A DNA stretch of 64,000 bases. Origin: Sipunculus nudus. Its lineage: Eukaryota; Annelida; Sipuncula; Golfingiida; Sipunculidae. Where the stretch lies: positions 35,615,159 through 35,679,158 of the forward strand of contig CM049313.1 of NCBI GenBank assembly GCA_026874595.1, read 5' to 3'. The notes under the pieces are model-generated. The model saw nothing but the letters and a program-made list of their open reading frames with translations. It ran no database searches and was not told the DNA's origin. The first letter of the stretch is position 1. Each line of letters opens with the position of its first letter. Below are positions 47,301-58,835 of the stretch, piece by piece. A program made the translations under genes and the position numbers.

Positions 47301-50300
47301 CTGGATACAAGTGGTCCATGTGTCATAATGCTTAGCTGACAAGCATGACCATTTATTGCCTAAATTCACAATGGTTATTGACACTTCTGAACAGTACTTT
47401 AGTCAGGTATATAAGAACTTGCAAGATGAATGATTACAGTTACATCATTTCTGCAGAGCCAAGATAGGTTCAGGTTGAGCCCAGCAAACTGAGTTTACCT
47501 GTAGTCAGTTATGTAATTTCTAGGGCTATTACAATGAATTGAATAGTCAATGCATTGAATTGCAAGTCCTCTATTAAACTGTAATAAATTATTAATCTCT
47601 GGATCAATTTATTTTGATTATTATTTTTTTTGCATATACCATCCCAAAGACCTCTGTGAGCGCTCAAATTTGACTGAGCAGTCTGAGATGTTGAAACTAT
47701 TTATCTTGTATGAATCCTAAATCTACTTTAAAAGTTCACTGGTGGACCACTCAACTTATTAATGGGGGCAACAAACAGATGGAGAGCTACATTTTTCTCT
47801 GTATTATCTGAAATATACTGACATCAATTTGGGTTAAAATGCTTCTTATAGTGGGTGGGTTAAGTGCATAAAATAGGCTGTTGACTTCAAGTCATGATGC
47901 AGAGGTCCCCTTTGGCATAGAAGTGCCTTAGGGTCATAGGAATAAATTTATCCAAAGACACAAGTTAGATCTCCCTTAGTATGTGAAATATATGCAAATT
48001 ATTCAAAATGGCCGCCAAAAATATTCCAAGCCTCATATGCTTGCTTTTGTTACAGCTATAATGACAAATTTTGTGTCAAAATATACATTTTTGTGGTCAA
48101 GGAATCCAATGAAATAGGTTTAAAGATTGAGAAAACAATCGTTTTCTAGTTACCATGAAAATTTGTTGTAAAACAGACACATTTCATTAAATATCATTGT
48201 TTTTCTTCCATCATGGTAACCTTAGACACTTCTTATTTATGTGCTTGGCATTGGGAGGTATTATACAGTTTGATCAGACCCTCTAGACTCGTCTCACTAA
48301 ACACAATCCTCAATCGACATACATAGAGCATAAAACCACAGCAAATTTAATGCATTAACCAGAGAATTACTGGTATGTGGCAATTACTTAATCTGAGTTT
48401 AGGCAGTACAATAAGGCTATATGGTTAGCACAGATATACGGTTTTTTCTTTATTTAAAAATACCCGGGTGAAACATATACCCACATTCTTGGCCTTGCAT
48501 CAATATTTCCACACATGGTTCAATAAGTCGACACACATCGCTCTTTATAAAACCAGCAAAATACATAAGGGCTTGGTTGCGGTTTTTATATACTGTCAGT
48601 CCATGTAATACATTAATTTGGTATTATGGCATAAAATAAGCTTTCTTGACAGTACAGCATGCATAGGATATATACAAAACCAGAGTACCAGTACACACAG
48701 ATAAGGGAAGACATTCCTGTAGCATAACACAATAAAGTTGCCAATTGTGGTTCCTTCCCAGAATCTAACATTTTGATTCGACAGAATATATTGCTTGAAA
48801 CACACCTTATCTATCTCATGATCTATCACATGAAGGCCAAGCCGTAAAAGTATATGATCAATGCTGAAAGCACAAAAACCATCAGTCATTGACATTCTTG
48901 GTCTTTATGCTTCACCCATTAGTTCAGGGTTTTATAGGGAAATATCCTGACAACTTTGTTCACATTTCTATTTTTACAAGTAATATCAGGGAACTGAAGG
49001 AATTAGATGTCTTATATTTTAGTTGTGGATGAAATGATTGTTGAAGTAATGATAGCAATGTTAACTGTTCAGGATGTGGTGCAGGTTATAACAATGAATC
49101 CAGTATTGTTCACAAATACTGCAATAATGCCACTTATTATCAGCATGTAATGACGTAAAAATAAAAACTTGCAACCTAAGTATAAGTACAGCAGGAAGAA
49201 GATATGATAAGTCCGTCTAACAGGCTTCAACCTCTAACTTCCATGCTATATGACCTTTTGCATCAGTCAAAACAGAAAAGCAGAAAGTGTTGAATGTGAT
49301 GTCTAAATGTAATTCATTATAGTTTAGAATTTAATAAATTGTAACTTTAATACTTTACATGGATTGTGCAGATTGTTATAATAACGTATGCTAGGCACTC
49401 CCCATGGTAGAGATGGCCTAAGTCTATAGAGCCAGAGGACCCGGAGAAACTACTGACCTGGAAAGGGTCAATATCACCTATTCTCATAGCTGTCCTGGGA
49501 ATTGAACCTGGGTATAGCCAGCACAGAGATCAAAGTCTATTACCACTCGACTACTATGTTCCATGTTCTCAGTGATTAGCTCTTTTTTTAAAACATTGCG
49601 TCCAAAGACATTTCTTTCCATTTCCTAAAATCATCCATAATCCTCGGGCAAAAGGATCACACATGTACTCCCTCAGGATCCAGTCACCTCCTGGTCCACA
49701 TGTTCCTGGTGTTCAATGTCCATGGGGAAGTAAATAATTTTCATTTCAGTAAGACCCAAATTGAAGAAACATGATAGTGTCCTTCGTCATATAAAAGAGA
49801 TAAAGACACTAATTTACTTATATCATGCAATGAAAATACATGTTAAACCTGGCAATGCACAAGTCGTGGTAATGCATAAGTGAGAATAATATGTCATTTA
49901 ACCTTAACAATACTCCGAACAGACCTAGCAAATTAAGTTATCGGTACCTGGGAGCCCAAAGTTAGGTAGTCTCTGATGAACTTATTTAGCAACTCCTATT
50001 CAGTCATGTGGCACCAGCAGCCTCCGTTCCTCTGTATAACCTTTCCAGGCAAGGGAGACGTTGATAAACATCATCAACGCCTGTCATGTTACTTGTCTCT
50101 GACCTCTTCATCAAATTATCTAACATTTCCAATCAAACAAATACTCTGTTGTCTTTTTTTTCAGAAAAACTAAATCTTGCTAATAAGTTAAATAAAATGT
50201 GCATGTTATACCTTTAAAGTTGGTCACAACTAACCTGAAAAAGGGGCTCAAATTGCTTTGACGTCAGCAAGACATACCATTTGGCTTCAGAAGTATACAC

Positions 50301-53300
50301 ACATTCTCAAATGCAGTTCGACTAGGTCTGCAAACAAGCGATGTTTGGCCAAGTTTATCAACTTGTGACTGCCGTGTAACAACTCTGATAGTAGTACTGC
50401 CTTTTTGTGCATAAGGAACTTTTACTGAAGTCATTCATGCAATGGACTTCACTATCCAGAATGCTAGATTCTGTGAAATATGTGCTTCCAATTTTATCAA
50501 ATGCACATCTTAAAAAGATTATGTGATGGTTATATCGCACAAGACCTGAAAGTTGTACATTGAAGCTCAAGCAGACGATAATCTTTTGTTAGCAATACCT
50601 CTGTGTACTCCGTCTGTGACAGAATGAAACCTGTGTAAGCCGTGCAATACATATGGTTTTATGGGGGTATTAACCTGATATTGTATTCCAGAACATGGCA
50701 GTAAATTCGGAAACTTACTGAGGCAAGACTATGGAAGTGTGTTCTTATGTTCAATTAAATTTAACCTTATCATAATTATAAGCATGATTATATATTATTC
50801 AAATAGCATAAAGCTTAATTATTTCTCCACATAATACAAAAAATGTTAATCACTTTGTAGTGGTTTTATGCTCTGTATGCAGTGAATCACACACATCGGG
50901 TACATATATACACTGCTATTTAAATGCTCCCCTGTCTTCATCAATATCATAAACAAGAACTTATAAAGAAATACAATACAATAACAATAAAAAATGTCAA
51001 AAGTTTTTCATGATGATACTTAAATTTATTGGCATTTGCATACTGTCCCCATAATTTCAAGGTAGGATCAATACTATTACTTCATTACTTCAACAATCAA
51101 TTCATCCACAATAAAACATAACACATCGAATTCTTTCAGTTACCTGACGTTACTTGTAAAAAATAGAAATACGAACACAGTTTTCAGGATATGTGTATTT
51201 CCCTATAAAACCCTATAACTAACTGGTGAAGCATAAAAACCAAGAGTGTTAATGACTGATGGCTTTTTTGCTTTTGGCATTGATCATGTACTATCAAGGG
51301 TTGGCCATCATGAGATAGATAAGATGTGTTTCAAACAAAATATTCTGTTGAATCAAATGTTAAATAATGGGCAGAAACTACAGTTGGCAACTTTATTGAG
51401 TTCTGTTACAGGAATGTCTTCCCATTCCTGTGTGTACTGGTACTCTGGTTTTTGCCAAGTAAATCCCATGCGTGTTGTGCGGCCGAGAAGGGTCAGTTTA
51501 TGCCTTATTACCTAGATAATGTATTAAATGAAATAACAGTACATGCAGAAAAACCCGAATCCAGGCCTTGTGTATTTTTGCTGGTAACAGAGCATCGTGT
51601 ATGGGTTTATTGATCTGTGTGTGTATATATTGACGCAAGACCAAGAATGTGGGTATTTCATTGGGTGATTCTTAAAAAAAAGAACAAACTTTACATCTGT
51701 GCTTGTAATACCATGGTCTTGCTGTACTGCCTGAACTCAGATTAAGTAAGTGCCACATACCAGTAATTATCTAGTTAATGCATTAAATTTGCTGTGGTTT
51801 TATGCTCTATGTATGTCAATTGAGGATTGTGTTCAGTGAGACGTGTCTACAGGGTCTATTCAAACTGTTTAATACCTCCCAGTGCTAAGCACATAGATAA
51901 GAAGTGTCTTCGTTTAGCATGATGGAAGAAAATCATCGATATTTTATGAAATGTGTCCGTTTTACCCTAGATTTTTATGGTAAGGAGAAAACTATTGTTT
52001 TCCCAATCTGGGAACCTATTTCATTGGATTCCTTGACAACAAAAATGTCTCTTTTGACAGAAAATTTGTCATTATAGCTGTAACAGAAGCAAGCATATGG
52101 GGGTTGGAGTATTTTCGGCGGCCATTTTGAATAATTTGCATATATTTCACATACTAAGGGAGATCTAACTTGTGTCTTTGGATAAATTTATTCCTATGAC
52201 CCTAAGGTACTTTTATGACAAAGGGGCATCATGACTTGAAGTCAAAAGTCACTTAACCCACCTACTATTAGGGCCCTCACAATTCACAGGCCTCATAATT
52301 TCATTTAGTTAAAGTGAGCAGAATATGTTTAACTCCTTCTGACTTCAGTAAAAAGGTGTTCTCAAACCAACAAGTATGCCTATCCTTGTATAGTTAATAT
52401 TAAGTTAGTGGGTTGACAAAACAATCAAGACAAGTCATAATGCAATCAATGACTATTTATGAGCCACAAAAGTCATCTGACTACCAAAGTGTGTTACATT
52501 TTGTCTTAGTGTGCTAAACTGTGTGGCTAACATGGCTCAGGGCCCTTTTACCAATACTGGAAGATTCCTTTGTATATCCTTATAAAAACATAGACGGCAG
52601 GGAATGACAGGGATAATAATAAGTACACTTCAGCACTATGCAGTTACATCACATCAAATGTTACCATGACAACACCAGCACTTGGCAGTTACATCACATC
52701 AAATGTTACCATGACAACACCATATGAAAAAGCTTGATTTTAGTCTAGAGAGCCCAACTTTAAATATATGACACAAACAGGACTGCTTCTTAAAAATGAC
52801 ATACCTACAGTTGAGAATTAGGAATACTGACACTTACATATTTTATGTATACGGATAGAAGAACAGTTTCTAATCTCATCAGAGTGGTCCACACAATGTG
52901 ATACATTATCACAATGCAGATCCATGCTGATAAACACACCGTCATCACAGCGGAAGTACTCCTTCTGGTTAGTGTGGCTGAGGTGTGAAGCTGCAGAGAT
53001 GAGGATACATCCAGGTGAAGAAAGTATCAACTATAGGCAGGTCAAGTTTAAAGGGGAAACGCACTAGGGCAGATGTACAAGGTGAAGGGAAATTAAATGC
53101 AAGCATAGACTCCAGTTGCTTGTAAATCTGAAACTCATAATCAATCCCTGTTACATAACCTATAAGAAGATAGAAACAATACTCAAAGTTAGCATGAACC
53201 GAATCCAAGCTGGTCACACTGTCATTAATAAGGAAATAAATGTAAGCTGCTTTCCAAAATCAACCATTTTTTAACTCTATCAACCTACTAACTGTATGTG

Positions 53301-56300
53301 AAAAATATACTCTTTTATTCTTTTAGCATAAAAAATTATAAATTTAACAAGGCCTTAAGGCATAATGTGGACTTGTGCAATGGGATATTCATCAGGCATA
53401 ATGCTTCCAAGCATGTGTTACATGTAAATGTACAATGCAAGTACTAAAAATTTTGAACCTGAGTAAAAGCCCCAATTACACAAATGTCACCAGTCTTGTG
53501 TACGATAAAGCCATTGAAGATGTATGGACATGAAAAATTTCAGACGGCTACTTGAGCTATGTGCACAGTTGCATAAAACAATTGTAGGTGGCAACTATCC
53601 AAGATGCATCGACATACATAATTTCAGGCTGATATGTCAAACCACTCCTGAGAAATAAGCAGGAGCATACATTATAAAGATGATTGAAAGTGGCACCACC
53701 AGTCTCCTATACGATGAAGCTATCTGAGATGTATACATATGCCCAATTTCAGGCTGATATATCAGCAAGTACACACACTGTGCAAAAGTCATTGTAAGTA
53801 GCAACACCAGTCTTGTGTATGAGAAAGCCATCAAAGTTGGAAGGACAAGTCAAAATGTCAGGCCAGTACACCAAACTTCTCTTGAGTCAGGTGCAATGGG
53901 CTGACCAAGCTTAGCTGAGGAAGGCAGGTGCCCCAAGTCAAGCAAAGCTAAATCCTGAGTGAACTCTGCACCTGGCTGCATTGAGTGAACTCTTGACCTG
54001 TTGCATAATCTGATACATTTGGCAATCTGCCAAAACTATAAAAAGATCCAGACTGACCTTTGGCCTGTTGCCAAATCTGAAATAGTTAGTAGTCTACCAA
54101 GTTAATTATAGCTACAGACACAATCTTCATTGGTAAATCTCTTTAAACATATTGAAAGATTCTGGTTACAAAGCTGATTTTTCAAGCTGACACATTAGTC
54201 CTTTTTTTATCAAAATGTTAAGAATAACTAGATGCGGTCAGACAATGGTCCTCAGAGGGCCCCGCATTTCTGCTGGTGCTGGACTAGTTTACATATGGGT
54301 GAAAAATTAAGTTAAATTTGAAAAATATCTTATACAACTGAAAGAACCATACCCTAGGTCAAATCTTGTGAAAAATTAAACAATTCAGCTTGGCAGTTTC
54401 ATCATAATACTTTTTTAAGCTACAAGAGGCTAAAATTATGAAGTTTTTGCCCATAAAAACAGGTCAATGCAGGTGGTGCCACAAAAAACTTTCATATGAC
54501 CAACATTTGCACAAAACTTGGTACGTTAATATGCTAATCTGATATAATGACTAAGTTCAAGTTCCTGAAAAAGACACAACTACTGAAACCCAAACCATTT
54601 GAATAAATTTGAGAGAGCACATCTCTAGGATCATTTCTGTGAAATATTGAACAATTTAGCAGAACGATTTAAGAGAAGAAGATTTTAAAGCTATTTCCCT
54701 GTAAAATGTAAGTTAATGCAGGTGGTGCCACACACACCTCAACCCACAGCATTTGATTTGTGATAGATTTTTGCAAAACATTTGGGGATGCTGGTTCCTG
54801 CTATTCCTGAGAAATAATGGGTTAATGTACAGAAGACCGATGATACCCCAACAAAAAAGTTGTGATGCAAATGGTGCCACTAGTTCTGCAATTTCAATTA
54901 TGACTTATATTACCAACATTTGCATAATATTTCGTGATGATAGCTCCAGCTCTTTCTGAAACTGCTCTTTTAGTATGTGTTTTTGGTAAATGAATAAGTT
55001 CAATTTCCAGTTACTTGGCCAAAAAAAACCAAACAGAAACCATTTGAACAAACTTGAGAAAGATTGTTTCTGTGATTATTTTTGTGAAATACTGCTTAAT
55101 TTGGCATAATGGTTTCAAAGAAGATTTTTAAAGGTTGTTTTTAAGCTTTCCCCCTCTAAAATCTAAGTCTATGCAGATTTAAAAAAATAAGCTCTATCCG
55201 GTAGAATTAGCCATGTGCCTGATTCTTCCATAAAATTTGGTGCTGCTAGCTTTGATGTTTTTTGATGTAGAATCGGTTAATGTGTAGTGGATGCAGTATG
55301 GCATAAAGACTACACTGTATCATCGCATAAGCTTAGAGGTTCCCTAATAATTCTGTGCAAATGTTTACATGTGCACATCCAGCCCTTTCAGATAAAAGAA
55401 ACTTGATCAAAATCTGTCAATGAATAAAGGAGAAGATTTTTTGGTGAGCTGTGGATGGACACCAGCGTCCATCCAGCCAGACAGATGAACAGTTCCTGCA
55501 TTGCCATAGCATGATCTCATCAAGCCTTCGGTTGGATTATCTAAAACCATCTTTAAGACTTTAACAGTCTGATAGATAAGCACACATCCAAAAAATTACC
55601 TTTCTCTCTCAAGAGTTTTTAGTATAAACTGGTGTTTAGTTAAGATAATATTTTAGATTGTGGAAAACAAGAGATATTGAAGAACAACTTTGGGAGTGTT
55701 TCTCAGGCAAAAACCACCTCAACAGTTTGTGAAAAATACGGTAATCTTGACATCTTACGAAGGTTATTTCTGAATGCTGTGACAGTGAACTGGAATCCTC
55801 GGTTTTGTCCTGTTGGTTTGTATGTCACCCACTGGATAAGGAGGTCACGTGCTTCTCCCAGGTTTGGTGCCATTATCACGCTACTGTGAGAGCTCTGATG
55901 GCCGAGTAAATACTCGAGGGGACCGCAGTATGAATGCACCAACTGAAAATAAACAGAACGTCAATCAGAGTGAGACCAGTACATGAGATAAAGGTAACAT
56001 GATATAAAAGTTAAAACAATCAGGAACAACACATTTAATAATACTAAAATGATCATTACCAGAAAATGTCATAACTGTAGGATATAACAGTATAATGATT
56101 AACAATATGATATAACAGTACAATATAACAGTTTGTTTATGGAAAACATGATGTAACAGTAGGAAACAATGCATGATATAACACTTCAGTTGTTATGACC
56201 AGAGCATGATATAACAATAGGTTATAACAGTATGATGATAAAAAAACATATACATGATATAATACTAACAGAATAAAGATCAGGGACACTGCATAATAAA

Positions 56301-56727
56301 ACACTCAATTGTATGATCAAAAAAAGATACTGATAAAAACTATGAAAAAACAGTATGACTGCATGGTCAGAACATGATATAAAGAGTTAACAGAGAGTTA
56401 ACACTATACGGATCATGATCAGAATATGATCTTACAGTGGGATGATTATGAACAAAAGTGTATAATTGATAATATAACAACTTAAGGGAACAAAGAGTGA
56501 CCAATAAGGACTGAATTTAACTTCTAAGGTAAACAGAGACATCATACTTCCAAATCAAAATTTACATAATTTTAATGTGGTTTGCTTACCTGTGACCCAC
56601 AGCGCCGTTTATAGTTGCGGTGCCTCAGTTCCATCTGACAAATAGTCAGGTGATCACGACAGGGGGTCTCCCGCTTAATATCTAAGTAGTCAAACCTCAG
56701 CTGCCACTGAGCGTATCTATCAAATGG
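38189..56727 (-). CDS. CUB/LDLa single-pass membrane protein with PPxY tail (3' part, 6 exons)
   Basis: The exons are 56590-56727, 55759-55942, 52838-52990, 46994-47170, 44857-45075 (or 44932-45075) and 38189-38313. Phases close at every GT/AG border, giving 331 residues (306 in the short form) up to a TGA. In order: residues 1-107 are the C-terminal half or more of a CUB domain, ending NRGFQFTVTAFR. One LDL-receptor class A repeat follows, with YFRCDDG, CDNVSHCVDHSDEIRNC and the calcium-site acidic residues. A transmembrane helix of about 22 residues is followed by the basic stop-transfer RVRQRRR. The cytoplasmic tail has two PPPY motifs, known ligands of NEDD4-type WW domains. The signal peptide and start of the CUB domain were not found. 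The order recalls LDLRAD2/NETO-like receptors, but the ortholog is not recognised. A role as an endocytic or accessory receptor is inference. Confidence 0.85.
38489..39900 (+). mobile_element. Tandem-array element, family 1 variant, 3' truncated
   Basis: It starts ACTAGGGACCCATGGGTC, containing the 12-bp palindrome GACCCATGGGTC, then CCTCAGCTGC. The body has units of about 290 bp with TGACCTTGACCTTTG blocks, for example at 38818, 39105 and 39399. It stops near 39900 with no 3' hairpin. Confidence 0.65.
39906..40775. other. Unassigned intron segment, possible repeat edge
   Basis: It begins with an A13 run and a GGTTACCCGACCGACC block. No coding or complete element was recognised. Confidence 0.4.
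40776..43599 (+). mobile_element. Tandem-array hairpin element, family 5, with a nested family 2 insertion
   Basis: The 5' end is ACCAGAATACAGGTAGTTGA. The subterminal GTATCCGCC at 40809-40817 is the exact inverse complement of GGCGGATAC at 43590-43598. Units of about 280 bp contain GGTGGCGCCACC at 41067 and 41347. The 3' end has the ACTTTGT hairpin tip at 43579-43585. A family 2 element (41615-43008) sits inside it. Confidence 0.7.
41615..43008 (+). mobile_element. Family 2 tandem-array hairpin element, unit about 178 bp
   Basis: It starts ACTAGATGTGTCGGAACGAC, with TGTCG/CGACA as an inverted repeat, then ATGCCCCCGCC at 41639-41649. Seven units follow, marked by TAGGTCAAC near 41722, 41953, 42115, 42293, 42472, 42652 and 42833. 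The 3' hairpin at 42980-43008 has stem ATGCCCCGGCCAC, loop TTT and GTGGCAGGGGCAT. There is no coding. Confidence 0.75.
43640..44806 (+). mobile_element. pogo/Tigger-like DNA transposon, internally deleted
   Basis: The ends are CAGTGGAACCCCGCC at 43640 and GGGGTTCCACTG at 44806, flanked by TA on both sides. Inner subterminal copies of the GCGACCACC/ACGACCACC motif fill both ends. At 1167 bp it is too short for a full transposase. Confidence 0.85.
44313..44453 (+). pseudogene. Transposase N-terminal helix-turn-helix remnant (CENP-B/pogo type)
   Basis: The frame reads ASERLSLRDKVALIKAANTT and then RSQHQMAQQFSVRKTRVHAI before a TAA at 44451-44453. This matches the LTLxEKxxLI...xxxAxxFxV...I layout of the CENP-B N-terminal DNA-binding domain of Tigger and pogo transposases. 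The DDE catalytic domain is absent. Confidence 0.7.
44841..44997. repeat. 75-bp tandem duplication inside exon E, with its splice donor
   Basis: GGTGTATAATACTTACTTG occurs at 44841 and 44916. Each copy then runs through the same CTDYI and PPY codons. One copy has a 3-base length difference in the Met run. Confidence 0.92.
44857..45075 (-). CDS. CUB/LDLa gene, exon E (cytoplasmic tail, two possible donors)
   Basis: The acceptor is TTACACAG|A. Two consensus GTAAGT donors, at 44931 and 44856 on the minus strand, give exons of 144 or 219 nt in the same phase. The second part is a tandem copy of the first. The residues include IDCTDYIRPMMMPPPYS and IGCTDYICPMMSPPYS. Confidence 0.8.
45340..45400. 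repeat. Short degenerate tandem repeat
   Basis: GCCGAAACCCAGAAT and two diverged copies are seen. The rest of 45076-46229 shows a G10 tract at 45946-45955 and nothing else recognised. Confidence 0.5.
46230..46809 (+). mobile_element. Family 1 element, 3' part (copy C)
   Basis: The CGGACGG-rich tract at 46724-46757 is followed by the hairpin at 46779-46809, identical over 31 bases to that of copy A. The 5' limit is uncertain. Confidence 0.65.
46994..47170 (-). CDS. CUB/LDLa gene, exon D (transmembrane)
   Basis: The acceptor is CTTGCAG|C and the donor CAAG|GTAAGA. The exon encodes two extracellular Cys residues, the membrane span WLSWTLPLLAILTLALIALK and the basic RVRQRRRILQHIRQ. Confidence 0.87.
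47307..47430 (+). mobile_element. Family 1 element, 5' end fragment
   Basis: It starts ACAAGTGGTCCATGTGTCAT, a decayed version of the family 1 start, followed by GCTTAGCTGAC and CAAGCATGACC as at 59053. The body is not traceable. Confidence 0.45.
47521..47850. repeat. Dispersed repeat, inverted relative of 18641-18985
   Basis: Blocks such as GGAGAGCTACATTTTTCTCT and the Leu/Ile-like AT-rich edge match the VPS34 intron 3 repeat in reverse complement. It directly abuts the left arm of the giant inverted repeat. Confidence 0.45.
47848..52268. repeat. 4.4-kb imperfect inverted repeat in an intron of the CUB/LDLa gene
   Basis: The left arm spans 47848 to about 49070 and the right arm about 51050 to 52268. 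Outer ends are TAGTGGGTGGGTTAAGTG against CACTTAACCCACCTACTA. Inner blocks include GAAGTAATGATAGCAATG against a counterpart near 51070. The arms are diverged but collinear throughout. The 2-kb spacer holds a SINE. No transposase or other coding was seen in either arm. Confidence 0.8.
49390..49562 (-). mobile_element. tRNA-derived SINE head
   Basis: On the minus strand, TAGTCGAGTGGTAATAGAC (A box) and GGTTCAATTCCC (B box) lie about 50 bp apart. A non-tRNA body with CCGGGTCCTCTGGC follows. It sits in the spacer of the large inverted repeat. Confidence 0.5.
52624..52722. repeat. 49-bp direct tandem duplication
   Basis: GCAGTTACATCACATCAAAT followed by GTTACCATGACAACACCA occurs twice in a row upstream of the exon C donor. 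Confidence 0.85.
52838..52990 (-). CDS. CUB/LDLa gene, exon C (LDLa repeat)
   Basis: The acceptor is CTCTGCAG|C and the donor ATAT|GTAAGT. The exon encodes KEYFRCDDGVFISMDLHC followed by DNVSHCVDHSDEIRNC, an LDLa module with its acidic calcium-binding end. Phase is 1 on both sides. Confidence 0.88.
53345..54226 (+). repeat. Dispersed segment, duplicated at 57048-58140
   Basis: Shared blocks include AACAAGGCCT, GCAAGTACTAAA, GTGAACTCTTGACCTGTTGC and CCAGACTGACC in the same order. It includes family 5-like GGTGGCACC units. Confidence 0.7.
54227..55530 (+). mobile_element. Tandem-array element, family 4
   Basis: The start is ACTAGATGCGGTCAGACA, with ATGCGG and CCGCAT forming an inverted repeat. 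Units of about 240 bp follow with CAGGTGGTGCCAC blocks. Near the 3' side, GGATGGAC and GTCCATCC form a perfect hairpin at 55453-55474. No subterminal match between the two ends was found, so the 3' limit is uncertain. Confidence 0.5.
55759..55942 (-). CDS. CUB/LDLa gene, exon B (CUB end)
   Basis: The acceptor is TTTTCAG|T and the donor CTTC|GTAAGA. The exon encodes VHSYCGPLEYLLG and ends TGQNRGFQFTVTAFRNNL. The RGF closing motif is typical of CUB domains. It ends in phase 1. Confidence 0.85.
55985..56440. repeat. Degenerate minisatellite of ATGATATAACA
   Basis: Many irregular copies of ATGATATAACAGTA and close variants lie in the intron between exons B and A. Confidence 0.75.
56590..56727 (-). 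CDS. CUB/LDLa gene, exon A (CUB domain)
   Basis: Acceptor TTTCAG|C and donor CAG|GTAAGC bound 46 codons, including WQLRFDYLDIKRETPCRDHL and YKRRCGSQ. This is the FxYLDI...C.DxL.I...CG pattern of CUB domains. It is the first exon visible in the window. Confidence 0.85.
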
Positions 56728-57047
56728 CTGAAACATGTACATTCAAGACAATTTACAATTAATGAAATCATGCAATACTTATATGATACAGACAATCAGA
56801 CATTTAAGCATAATCCAAAACAGAAAATATATTTAAAGAAAAATATTATGACATATAGATATGCATGTGCCAGTTAAACAAATAAGCTAATTTTAAAATC
56901 ATGGTATTTTTCTCGTAGCAATACCTATGAAGCATCAACACCATCTTATGTTCATTTTATGAAATCAATCATTTCAACAGTCATGCATATACTGCAGGTT
57001 TGTTCTGTATATCCTTACAAAGTACAAGATTCCTCTCTTTATCATTA

Positions 57048-58800
57048 TAACAAGGCCTACAGGCCTAATGCGAACCTGTGCATTGGGAAATACACCAGGT
57101 ATAATGCTTCAATGCTGGACAATTACTTTTCATGTATATGAACTATGCAAGTACTAAACATTTTGAATAAGAAACAATTACACAAACATCACTGCTGAAA
57201 TTCTGGCAAAGGTGCACACAACACTAAAAAGATTGTAGCTGGTACAACCAGTCTTGTATACAACGAAGCTATCAGAGATATATACATAAGCCCAATTTCA
57301 GACTGATATATCAAACCCCTCCTGAGAAAAACGTGTGCAAAGGTCATGGTAGGTGGCGACACCTGTCTTGTGAGCGAGAAAGCCATCAGAGACACATAGA
57401 CAGGTCAAAATATTAGGCCAATTCATCAAACTTACCTTGAGTCTGATGCATGGGGCTGATCAGGCTTCGGTGAGAAAGGCTGTTGCCCCGAGTGAACTGT
57501 GACAAATTGCTTGCTCAGACTACTGCACTGAGTGAACTCATGACCTGCACCTGGCTAGACTGAGTTAACTTTTGACCTATACCTGGCTGCACTGAGTGAA
57601 CCCTTGACCTGTTGCATAATCTGACGCAGTTGGCAGTCTGCCAAAGCTTTAAACAGAATGCAGCTACTGCACTGAGTAAACTCCTGACCCATACCTGGCT
57701 GCACTGAGTGAACTCTTGACCTGTTGCCTAATCTGATACAGTTGGCAGTCTGCCAAAGCTATAAATAGATCCAGACTGACCTCTAGCCTGTTGCCAAATC
57801 TGAAATAGTAGCCACACCATTGCAAAAGCTCATGCAGGGGCCCTGCCCTGAGGGGCTTGACATCCATGAAGTGATCACATGGTGCCCATGAGGTGTTCAC
57901 ATGTCACCAATGAGGTGATCACATTCCATTTGCTTGGCTGCACTGACTGAACTCTTGACCTATATCTGGCTGCACTGAATGAACTCTTGATCTGTTCCCA
58001 AATCTGAAACAGTTGGCTATTTAAAGATACAGATTCAATCTTGGCCTGTTGGTATATCTGTTTACACATACTGAAAGACTTTGGTTAAAATTTCTTTTTT
58101 CAAGCCGACATATTCATAAACTTTTTATCAAAATATCTAGAATAATAAAAGATGCAGTACTTTCATTGTTAAAGGTCCAATAGTTCTGCCAAAAATCATT
58201 CTAGTAAACTTGAACAAAGGCCACCTAAGAATAATGTTTGTGCAATGTTACAGAAGATATAATTGAAATAATAATTTTGTAGAAGAACACTATTGCAGTC
58301 CTCAGTTTGAAAAAGACATAATAATGGCCATAAGACCAACTTAAGCTTTTCATAACTCAACCAAAAATCAACAAACTCAGTATATTCTGATATGATTGAA
58401 AGAACCATGTCCTAGGATAATTCTTTTGAAAAATTGAACAATTCAACTTGACAGTTTCATCATTAAGCTGAAAGAGGCTAAAATTATGAGTTTTTTTGCC
58501 CATAAAAAACAGGTCTATGTAGGTGGCACCACTAAATCTACAACTTCAAATATGAGTCATGTGACCAACATTTGCACAATACCTGGTAATGCTAGCTTCT
58601 GTCATTTCTGAGAGTACTATGTCAGTATGCTTACTTGGCCGAATGACGGTACAAATTTGTGTAACTCCACTAAAATTCATCAAATGCAAACCATTTGAAC
58701 AAACTTTAGAGGGCTTGCCTCTGGGATCATTTATGTAAAATATTTAACAATTTGGCTGGACCATCTACAAGAAGATGACTTTTAAAATATTGTCAGCTTT
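57048..58800 (+). repeat. Second copy of the 53345-54900 segment
   Basis: It is collinear with 53345-54226 and then with the inner part of family 4, for example AAAGAACCAT, GAGGCTAAAATTATGA and GCCCATAAAAA. Divergence is moderate. No clean ACTAG start remains at the equivalent point near 58140. Confidence 0.65.
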
Positions 58801-58835
58801 TTCCTTACAAAATCTAAGTAAATGCAGATAGCAAA

